Positions 1 to 6,501 of a stretch of DNA of 9,659 nt are shown here, piece after piece. Below the pieces are notes generated by a model. That model was not told the DNA's origin. It made no database searches and was given only the letters and a program-made list of their open reading frames with translations. A program made the position numbers and the translations under genes. How positions within the stretch are numbered: the stretch's first letter is position 1; every line of letters begins with the position of its first letter. The DNA is from an uncultured Bacteroides sp. (GTDB taxonomy: Bacteria > Bacteroidota > Bacteroidia > Bacteroidales > Bacteroidaceae): positions 1-9,659 of the forward strand of contig USSR01000222.1 of the NCBI GenBank assembly GCA_900557355.1. The letters are read 5' to 3'.

Positions 1-26
1 ATACCTACACAGGGATGAGACTGGCA

Positions 27-46
27 GGGGTGGGAGGGGGGGGGGG
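27..46 (+). repeat. G-rich tract with an 11-G homopolymer downstream of ccsBA
   Basis: The plus strand reads four G, T, three G, A, then eleven G (positions 36-46). It lies 23 bases beyond the ccsBA stop, so the mRNA of that operon would carry the C-rich complement. The run lengths allow a G-quadruplex on the plus strand. A homopolymer this long is unusual in a genome of this composition; it could be a slippage-prone tract or an assembly or sequencing artefact. No hairpin followed by a T-run marks it as an ordinary terminator. Confidence 0.7.
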
Positions 47-68
47 CGTATAATACTCAAAAGAAAAA

Positions 69-2555
69 CTAAAATGTAACAGAGATTTTCTTCAACCGTT
101 TACGCGCAAACAATGCCAACACAAACACAAGACAAACTCCCAGTCCCCATATCCACAATAAGAAATCTCCTCCTTCGGTTTTTCCATAAGAATGTAGACC
201 GCTTAAATAGTAATTCACTCCGAACCAAGTCATGATAACGGAAAGAATGGCTACAACCGAAAGCAGATTAAAACACCAGTCGGTCTTTCCTTTCAGAAGA
301 GGAATGAAACGGATGTGAAGCACCAATGCATAAACAACGATTGAAATCAATGCCCAAGTTTCTTTGGGGTCCCAGCCCCAATATCTACCCCAGGAGACGT
401 TGGCCCAGATGGCCCCTAGAAATGTACCTGCGGTCATAAAGAACAGGCCGAGGATCATTGACATTTCATTCAGTAATGTCAGTTCACGGATGCGGAACTG
501 GAGTTTCAACCGATTGGTGGCGGAAAGCAAATTCATCAATACAAGGTTAAATAGTCCTGTCAGTGCGCAAAGCGCAAAGAATACATAACCGATCATGATA
601 ATAGCGACATGAGACATTAGCCAATAAGACTGGAGTACCGGAACCAAAGGAGTGATTTCCGGATTCAGGTGGTTCAGTCCTGCTACAAAAAGCATGATTC
701 CACCTAATAGTCCCGCTAATGCGGGAAGAATACGGAATCGGCGGGCAAACAGAAGTCCGCTGCCTACCAGCAACCAAGAGGTACATATCATTGACTCGTA
801 AGCATTCGCCCAAGGCGCGTGCCCGCAAATATACCAACGTAGCAAGACACCTGCCGTATGCGTAAGGAAGGCGATTGCCAGAAGAGCGATCAGAATACCA
901 CTTAGTTTTCTCCCCCATTTGAAGTCCGCAATAATCTCTCCGCAAGCAATGAAAAGTAGGATGCCGCCCAAAATCAGGTAAGCCAGACGACACCAGAAAA
1001 ATAGATTCAGCTGATTATAGAGAAGTTCGGCTTTCACTTTCTGATTGTCAATAGTGGGAACTTTAGCCTTTGCCTGTTGGAAGATATTCATCATTTCGAT
1101 GATTTTATCAGCTTCCTTCCAGTTGTTGGAACGAACTCCGTTTCCTAACTCATAGATATACCAATCCATGATTTTGGTTACAAACAAAGAGTCTTTCCCG
1201 TGAAAAGCACTTAAATCATCACCCGGTGAATACCATTTTCCCTGCGAATCATTCCCATCCGGGAAAAGCGGCAACAACTGGTGTTGCATGATACGATAGA
1301 CGATATTTACCGATTCATCCAGTTTCAATAAATCCGAATCCAGCCGTTTTCGTTCCGAAGCCGGTTTGGCGTAAATCGTGTTCATTTCATTCGTCAGGAT
1401 ATAGTTGCCGTCTGCATCAAACACATCTTGCCAGGCAATGTAATTGCCATCCCTGCCGAAGCGTTGAAGGAGCTCTTTATTATCGACTTTGATAAAAGGA
1501 AAGGCTCCCCATTCATCGGGAAAAGAAAGCAGATTCAGAAAGAATTGATCCGAATCCATACCGTTTAGTTGATCGGCTCCATACAATTTGCGTAAGATGG
1601 CAGATGTATAACTGTTGACGGGTTCGAGACGTCCGTTTGGATTAAGCACTACCAGACTACCGAATTTTTCGGCATGTAAAGAAGAAACACAAGGTAGTTG
1701 AGAAACCACAAGAGGGTGTTGCACTGCTATGGGTGATTGCTGCAAAGAAACAGATTTTTGTTGTGCACTCAATACCTGCATACTTGATATTCCGGATAAA
1801 ATCAGGAAGAACAACAGACAGAAAGGGGCATTATTTTTCATTTCTCCCAACTCTTTACGTAATCGTCCGAAACGGGATTTCTTACTGAACAGCGTAAATA
1901 CAAAACCAACAAACAACAGGAAATATCCGGTATACGTAAGTTGCATACCGGGACGATCGTAGCTCACAGACAACACAGTACCCTGTTCATCGGGATCGAA
2001 CGAAGACTGAAACAGACGATAACCATCCACATCAATCACTTTATTCATTCGAATGGTTGCCTGCAAAGGAGATTCATTCTCTCTCTTAATCACCAAGTCA
2101 CTTTCATAAGACATCGGACTATGAGAACCCGGATAACGCTCCAACCTAAAATCATTCAGCGTGACAGAGAAAGGCAGGGAAGTCTTTTCCATCCCTGCTC
2201 CCTCATCTTTCATCATGCTGTTTGCCGTTTCCCCCTCACGGATATGCATGATACCCGTCACTCCGACATAGTGAGTGACAGCAGCCCCCAACCAAATAAA
2301 AAGAAAAGCTCCATGAAAAATCAGACTGCCTTTACTGATTCTCTTGAAATAGCTTCCCTGAAGGAACATAGCCGATAGATTAACTGCCTGCAATAACTGC
2401 AACAGTATAAACCAGGGAGCATAATAAAAATACTCGCGGGCAATGGCAGGGCCATAAGAGTTTTCCACAAAAGTGGCTACTGCCAATATCAAGGCATAAA
2501 GTCCCGCTAAGATGTACATCAATACCGGTGAAGCTATCAGTCGAATCAGTTTCAT
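69..2555 (-). CDS. ccsBA: System II cytochrome c haem lyase, ResB-CcsA fusion (CcsBA)
   Basis: Inner-membrane protein that carries haem to the periplasm and attaches it to CxxCH motifs of apocytochromes. ATG at 2555 (MKLIRL, 828 residues) is preferred over an upstream in-frame TTG at 2579. ResB/CcsB half: membrane segments near 8-30, 44-65, 77-97, a short periplasmic part, then about 207-224. CcsA half: from about 515, many segments with the WWD signature WANVSWGRYWGWDPKETW at 717-734. The four histidines this family uses for haem are all placeable: His81 and His747 in the membrane, and His649 and His787 in the periplasm flanking WWD. Odd: a hydrophobic segment (244-262) and then about 250 residues of soluble, probably periplasmic sequence (263-512) separate the two halves. 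It is the last gene of the operon, 29 bp after the RidA-like gene, and would serve the two cytochromes encoded upstream. Confidence 0.94.
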   Translation of the reverse strand: MKLIRLIASPVLMYILAGLYALILAVATFVENSYGPAIAREYFYYAPWFILLQLLQAVNLSAMFLQGSYFKRISKGSLIFHGAFLFIWLGAAVTHYVGVTGIMHIREGETANSMMKDEGAGMEKTSLPFSVTLNDFRLERYPGSHSPMSYESDLVIKRENESPLQATIRMNKVIDVDGYRLFQSSFDPDEQGTVLSVSYDRPGMQLTYTGYFLLFVGFVFTLFSKKSRFGRLRKELGEMKNNAPFCLLFFLILSGISSMQVLSAQQKSVSLQQSPIAVQHPLVVSQLPCVSSLHAEKFGSLVVLNPNGRLEPVNSYTSAILRKLYGADQLNGMDSDQFFLNLLSFPDEWGAFPFIKVDNKELLQRFGRDGNYIAWQDVFDADGNYILTNEMNTIYAKPASERKRLDSDLLKLDESVNIVYRIMQHQLLPLFPDGNDSQGKWYSPGDDLSAFHGKDSLFVTKIMDWYIYELGNGVRSNNWKEADKIIEMMNIFQQAKAKVPTIDNQKVKAELLYNQLNLFFWCRLAYLILGGILLFIACGEIIADFKWGRKLSGILIALLAIAFLTHTAGVLLRWYICGHAPWANAYESMICTSWLLVGSGLLFARRFRILPALAGLLGGIMLFVAGLNHLNPEITPLVPVLQSYWLMSHVAIIMIGYVFFALCALTGLFNLVLMNLLSATNRLKLQFRIRELTLLNEMSMILGLFFMTAGTFLGAIWANVSWGRYWGWDPKETWALISIVVYALVLHIRFIPLLKGKTDWCFNLLSVVAILSVIMTWFGVNYYLSGLHSYGKTEGGDFLLWIWGLGVCLVFVLALFARKRLKKISVTF

Positions 2556-2584
2556 CTGTTTTTCTTTTATAATAAACAATGCTT

Positions 2585-3715
2585 TTACAAATAAGCAATC
2601 CCTTCAATTTCTATCAACAATTCCTCTCTGCATACATCCGCATAAAGATAAGCAATAGGAAGATCCGGACAAAGTCTATCCAGGTCTGCTTTCACAGCCG
2701 GCGCATCTTTCTCATTCTTCAGATATACACGAAGAAGTCCTAACTTACCGGAATGTTCTGGCAGATTCTCCCTCCCCTCCTCCAGTCCGATCAAATGCTG
2801 GATATTTTCAAGAGTGATTTCCGTTTGCGAAAGTACATCTCCGGTCGTTACGCTTTCCTCGCCACGGATAGCAGCCGTGCCGGAAATATAAATTACTTCC
2901 TGCTGACGGTCAGACAAAGACTTTCCTCTTTCGAACTTCGGAGTTCCTTTCTCTGTATCCGCCCGATGACTAATCAATACCTCATCTGAATAAACATGAG
3001 CAGCCCGTTGCCAATCATTATCCAAAGGAACGATATCCACTTCTCCGCTGACAGCATTGAAATCAATCAGTATGCCTCCATATTGTGTGCCAATCCCTGT
3101 TGCTGCCGGATAGCCTGATTCCCATGCCGAAGAAGCATAAAACAGAGTGCGCACATCATTAAAATCCTGATAACACTGATTGCCATGTGTAATATCGGTG
3201 ATACGTTCCAGATAATTCCACTGACGGACAATGTCACCGAAGTTCATCTGTTCCGCTTTCAATATCTCTTCAGCCTTTCTGAATGCTTGTTCCGATTGTT
3301 CGCGAACAGGAAGATTCAAATCATCCGCACAAAGTCCTCCTGCTATTATCTCCCGGTAGTGAGGAGTCACGATCCGCAGGTAACGGACAAAGGAAAAAGT
3401 GAACTGTTCTTCTATTGTGAATGGCTCATCCACAGCTTCTACCAATGAATGTACCTCCATCACCAAGTTCGCCACCAACGGTTTTTGAGCCACAAGCGAA
3501 ACGACCGGATGGGGAGAAACGAAATGCCGCTCCACCCATTGTTCCAGAAAGGAACGTTGAAACTTGTATTCCTGATTATCCGTACAACGTGTAAAGAGTA
3601 CAAGACGGACCACTCTCTCTTCCCGGACGGCGGATGAAAGTAATTCTTCCGCCATCTGTTCCCAACTGTTTCCTTCCGCTTTATACAAATTGCATTTTAT
3701 TCGATGATACTTCAT
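2585..3715 (-). CDS. Tandem RidA-fold protein, chorismatase-like (FkbO/Hyg5/XanB2 type)
   Basis: A 376-residue protein without a signal peptide, so probably cytoplasmic. The ATG at 3715 (MKYHRIKCNLYK) is preferred over an in-frame upstream start at 3775, because the extra 20 residues run back through the stop of the preceding gene and look like non-coding A/T-rich sequence. RidA-like elements occur more than once. Residues 120-175 carry an 'IIAGGL...AFRKAEEILKA' strand and helix. Residues 275-310 carry VIYISGTAAIRGEESVTTGD and then a Gln-x-Glu...LENI helix. The C-terminus ends in ADVCREELLIEIEG (359-372). The GTAAI...GEES...GD and ADVCR..LL.EIEG pattern is what I recall of chorismatases, which release pyruvate from chorismate to give hydroxybenzoate or dihydroxy-cyclohexadiene carboxylate. 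The usual RidA Arg near the C-terminus is not in its expected context, so simple imine deaminase activity is doubtful. Substrate and role in this operon are unknown. Confidence 0.8.
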   Translation of the reverse strand: MKYHRIKCNLYKAEGNSWEQMAEELLSSAVREERVVRLVLFTRCTDNQEYKFQRSFLEQWVERHFVSPHPVVSLVAQKPLVANLVMEVHSLVEAVDEPFTIEEQFTFSFVRYLRIVTPHYREIIAGGLCADDLNLPVREQSEQAFRKAEEILKAEQMNFGDIVRQWNYLERITDITHGNQCYQDFNDVRTLFYASSAWESGYPAATGIGTQYGGILIDFNAVSGEVDIVPLDNDWQRAAHVYSDEVLISHRADTEKGTPKFERGKSLSDRQQEVIYISGTAAIRGEESVTTGDVLSQTEITLENIQHLIGLEEGRENLPEHSGKLGLLRVYLKNEKDAPAVKADLDRLCPDLPIAYLYADVCREELLIEIEGIAYL

Positions 3716-3755
3716 AGTGCAAATTTCAATGTTTTTTCTTATGATCTTTATTTTA

Positions 3756-4640
3756 TTAATGATAAGAGGTAACACCTGCCGGAATATCCATACTATAAAC
3801 AGAAGACATGGTTTTCAAGCCCGGAGTATTTTCCAAAGAATAAAGTATCTTCTTTTGCCGGTCGACCAACAACATGTGTACTTTCTCTTTCGGATTTACA
3901 TGTCCCGTCCAGTTTGTAATCAGGAAACGTCCGTCGGAGAAATACTGAAAACCTCCCAAAAACTTCAACGGTTTGCCAGGAATATCCGCATTCGATAATT
4001 CCCAAACTGTCTTTCCTTCTGCCGTTACTTCGATTAGTCGCGGATTCTGATCTTTATCCGCTACGGCAATCAGTGTATGTCCGTTAGGCAGACGAGTCAA
4101 TGAATGTGGTCCGCCAGGAACATCCAGGTTCCACACCACTTTTCCGTTCATATCATACTCCGTCACACACTGCGGACCATAATGCGCCACCAGAAAATGG
4201 CCGTTATCCAGACACCGTGCATTACGCATGAAAGCAAATCCTTTCTCTTTCACACCTTCCGGCAGAATGCATACTTCTTTCACAATCGTACCTTTAGGAG
4301 AGATTTCCAACATACGGCCTGTGATACATTCGCCCACAAACGTATTTCCATTCTTCAACCGTTGGCAGGCAAAGACCGGGCTTTTAGATTCATAATGAAA
4401 GATGGTATCGTTCTGACGAGTCATTTCGAGTACTCCATGTCCGGTGGTGAAAAGGATATTGCCATTAGGCAATACCCATAGATCATTGGAATCGGGGGCT
4501 TTGTGTTGCCACACGATTTGATTATTTTCCATCACGAAGACAATTCCCTGCGAATAATCCGTTCCTGCAAACGTTTTTGTCTGCGCAGACAAAAATGCCG
4601 GAAACAGAAAGGCTAGAATCGCAATATATATTCTTGTCAT
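3756..4640 (-). CDS. Exported small beta-propeller protein, function unknown
   Basis: A 294-residue protein starting MTRIYIAILAFLFPAFLSAQ, a clear signal peptide likely cut after Ala19 or Gln20, so it should act in the periplasm. At least five similar blades can be read from recurring hairpin turns: LPNGN (57-61), LKNGN (95-99), LDNGH (144-148), LPNGH (184-188) and FSDGR (234-238), each followed by a hydrophobic strand and then an 'x-x-x-E-x-x-x-x-G-K-x-x-W' type strand (e.g. 203-213). This pattern is common to PQQ-like and arylsulfotransferase-like propellers, but I see no catalytic signature of those enzymes. There is no CxxCH, so it is not itself a c-type cytochrome. It lies 58 bp after the propeller-peroxidase gene and 40 bp before the RidA-like gene. 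Being in this operon, it may be a third, non-haem subunit or a ligand-binding accessory protein; that is inference. Confidence 0.8.
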   Translation of the reverse strand: MTRIYIAILAFLFPAFLSAQTKTFAGTDYSQGIVFVMENNQIVWQHKAPDSNDLWVLPNGNILFTTGHGVLEMTRQNDTIFHYESKSPVFACQRLKNGNTFVGECITGRMLEISPKGTIVKEVCILPEGVKEKGFAFMRNARCLDNGHFLVAHYGPQCVTEYDMNGKVVWNLDVPGGPHSLTRLPNGHTLIAVADKDQNPRLIEVTAEGKTVWELSNADIPGKPLKFLGGFQYFSDGRFLITNWTGHVNPKEKVHMLLVDRQKKILYSLENTPGLKTMSSVYSMDIPAGVTSYH

Positions 4641-4698
4641 AAATATAAATTCAAAATTAGTTTTATATAAAAGATTTTTCAGGCACGGATGAAGTTCA

Positions 4699-6501
4699 CT
4701 ACAGAGACAATACGTACTCCTCCAACTCTTCCAGTTCTTTTTCGGAAACCGGTTTGTGAGGTCCGTGTACCTTAAGCATATCTTTCATCGAATAGCTACG
4801 ACCGTCATACAAATAAGGAGCTGTACGCCAGCACTCATTCAAAGCCGGAACGTCCATCGACAAACCTTTATCGGGTCCGGTAGTCCAATCTACCTTATAC
4901 TGTTTCAGGTCGGTATAATATTGTCCGGAGTGACAACTTGCACAGTTTTCCTCAAAAATCTTCTTTCCCCTTTTCGCTTTCGCAGAAAGTTTGCCATTCT
5001 GAAGATAAGGACTGGGCAGAGGTTTCAGAGACTTCAGATATTCGTCGATAGATTCATAGATTTCATCTTCTCCTTCCATAAACAGAATATATTTCACTCC
5101 CGAACGTACCGCAACTTCGGCATTCTTACGAATACCGGTCGCCATAACAGGCGGAGTCTGATGCGAAAGCAAGAGAGTTTTCGTATTCTTCGGATTACCC
5201 ATGCCATCATTCAGCAAATCCCAGTTAAGCCCGTCCATGCGTGCATCATTCGGATGGCAGGTTGCACAACTTTGCCAATTTTGGAAACAAATGGTCGCAT
5301 CATGGAAATACATATCGCCTTTACCTACTTTAGTGAAAGCCAACGGAGCACCCAAAACCTGCTTCTGCACGTTCTTGCCGTTCAAATCCATAGACACCAG
5401 TTCCGATGTATAATAATTGGCTGTATAAATTTTACCTCCCGTGGCAACCACCGAACGCGGACCTTTTCCCTGTGTAGGAATGAAATCACGGATGCCATAC
5501 AAGAATCCCGCGTCATTGGGTATATTACCCCATGCTTTCATAGAAGGAGTAACCATTTCTCCCTGTTTCGCCTTGGCAAGACGTTCGTGCAAAGCAATAC
5601 GATCGATGCGCACCAATTCCTGACTGCCGGCAGCCGCTACAATGATTTGTTTATCATCCGGAGTAACAATGACCGACCACGGATTGGCCGCTCCTTTCTG
5701 CGGAGTATCCAGAATAACGGAAGTCAGCCACTTCTTTGCTTTCAAATCAATGATAGACAATGTATTGGTAGCCATCCATCCTCTATCCAACTGATTGGTA
5801 GGCAACTGATAACGGGAGATTAAATGAGTGACATACGCAAAAGTATGATTTTTGTCCACTGCTACCGACTTCACATCCGTAGAGCCGTTCGGCAACATGA
5901 TACGTCCCGAAACCTTTTTCGAAAGTACATCGACCATATCGAGCTGTACAGCAATCGGATAAGCTGTAGAAGGCATTTCCGGCAGATTATTAGCAATCAA
6001 CAGGCAGGAATCACTCGCAAAGGCAGCCATCGACACAGGTTCACGGCCGACAGCAATTTTAGTTTTCACCTTACGGGTTGCCGGGTCAATCTCCCAAAGT
6101 TCGTTGTTGAATCGTTGCGTCACCCAAAGAGAGTTTGACAACGGATTATACAGAATGTCCGAAGGAGTAGCTCCGCTTTTTGTTTTGAATTGCACCGAAA
6201 GTTTCTTGCCGTCCAATTCGTACATCATACCGTAGTTTCCGTCGCATACCACCCAAAGTTTACCATTCGCATCCTGCGTCATGGCATTGACAGGAGACGA
6301 GAAAGAGACTTTCTTTTCCATTTTCTGTCCGTCGGACGACATCTTGATGAGGTCACAACCTGCCCTGTTTGTTACAAACAAGGATTTCCCGTTGTCTGCC
6401 AAAAACAAACGGTCCGGCGAAACCGTCGTTTCCGCTGCTTGCCAAGACGCACAAAGAAACAGAGCAGCCATACCAACAGGTATCAATATCTTCTTTTTCA
6501 T
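4699..6501 (-). CDS. Exported YVTN beta-propeller fused to di-haem MauG/cytochrome c peroxidase-like domain (HzsB+HzsC-like)
   Basis: Predicted periplasmic partner of the HzsA-related protein. Seen: a signal peptide (residues 1 to about 22, no convincing lipobox); YVTN/NHL-type propeller repeats (about 28-375, e.g. KLWVVCDGN at 81-89, SLWVTQRFN at 124-132, GAANPWSVIVTPDDK at 270-284); then a di-haem module (about 385-600). Haem sites are CATCH at 412-416 (bases 5254-5268) and CASCH at 520-524 (bases 4930-4944). The first is followed by a distinctive MDGLNWDLLNDGMGNPKNTK (422-441). The second is followed by APYLYDGR (561-568), the counterpart of the APYxHDG segment of bacterial CCP and MauG. 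Aligning that segment with CCP puts His579 at the distal axial ligand position. In hydrazine synthase the beta subunit is a propeller and gamma a CCP-like di-haem protein; here they are one chain. ATGA overlap with the upstream gene suggests a fixed stoichiometry. It could instead be a MauG-like protein-modifying enzyme. Confidence 0.85.
   Translation of the reverse strand: MKKKILIPVGMAALFLCASWQAAETTVSPDRLFLADNGKSLFVTNRAGCDLIKMSSDGQKMEKKVSFSSPVNAMTQDANGKLWVVCDGNYGMMYELDGKKLSVQFKTKSGATPSDILYNPLSNSLWVTQRFNNELWEIDPATRKVKTKIAVGREPVSMAAFASDSCLLIANNLPEMPSTAYPIAVQLDMVDVLSKKVSGRIMLPNGSTDVKSVAVDKNHTFAYVTHLISRYQLPTNQLDRGWMATNTLSIIDLKAKKWLTSVILDTPQKGAANPWSVIVTPDDKQIIVAAAGSQELVRIDRIALHERLAKAKQGEMVTPSMKAWGNIPNDAGFLYGIRDFIPTQGKGPRSVVATGGKIYTANYYTSELVSMDLNGKNVQKQVLGAPLAFTKVGKGDMYFHDATICFQNWQSCATCHPNDARMDGLNWDLLNDGMGNPKNTKTLLLSHQTPPVMATGIRKNAEVAVRSGVKYILFMEGEDEIYESIDEYLKSLKPLPSPYLQNGKLSAKAKRGKKIFEENCASCHSGQYYTDLKQYKVDWTTGPDKGLSMDVPALNECWRTAPYLYDGRSYSMKDMLKVHGPHKPVSEKELEELEEYVLSL
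6498..6501 (-). promoter_or_regulatory. ATGA stop/start overlap coupling the two cytochrome genes
   Basis: The TGA of the HzsA-related gene and the ATG of the propeller-peroxidase fusion share bases (TCAT on the plus strand). Such overlaps usually mean translational re-initiation and comparable output of both proteins. That fits two subunits of one complex. Confidence 0.9.

Noticed and set aside
3716..3775. N-terminal extension of the RidA-like protein from an upstream ATG
   Set aside because: The extension overlaps the end of the preceding gene and encodes Ile/Lys/Asn-rich residues typical of translated non-coding sequence. The ATG at 3715 starts a plausible domain.
4652..4659. TAATTTTG on the minus strand, matching the Bacteroides -7 consensus TAnnTTTG, upstream of the small propeller gene
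   Set aside because: No TTG-type -33 element lies 19-21 bp upstream (only a CTG at 20 bp), and the leader would be about five bases long. Chance in A/T-rich sequence is more likely.
4661..4672. 12-bp palindrome TTTTATATAAAA between the propeller-peroxidase and small propeller genes, considered as a terminator
   Set aside because: It is all A/T, has no loop or GC stem and no following T-run, so it does not look like an intrinsic terminator.
4756..5823. Long open frame on the plus strand (355 codons) opposite the propeller-peroxidase gene
   Set aside because: Its translation is Arg/His/Ile-rich with no recognisable motif, and the minus strand in the same place carries clear haem motifs. It is an antisense shadow.
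4699..6501. Lipoprotein signal around Cys17 of the propeller-peroxidase protein
   Set aside because: The residues before the Cys are Leu-Phe-Leu, not a small residue at -1. An ordinary signal peptide fits better.
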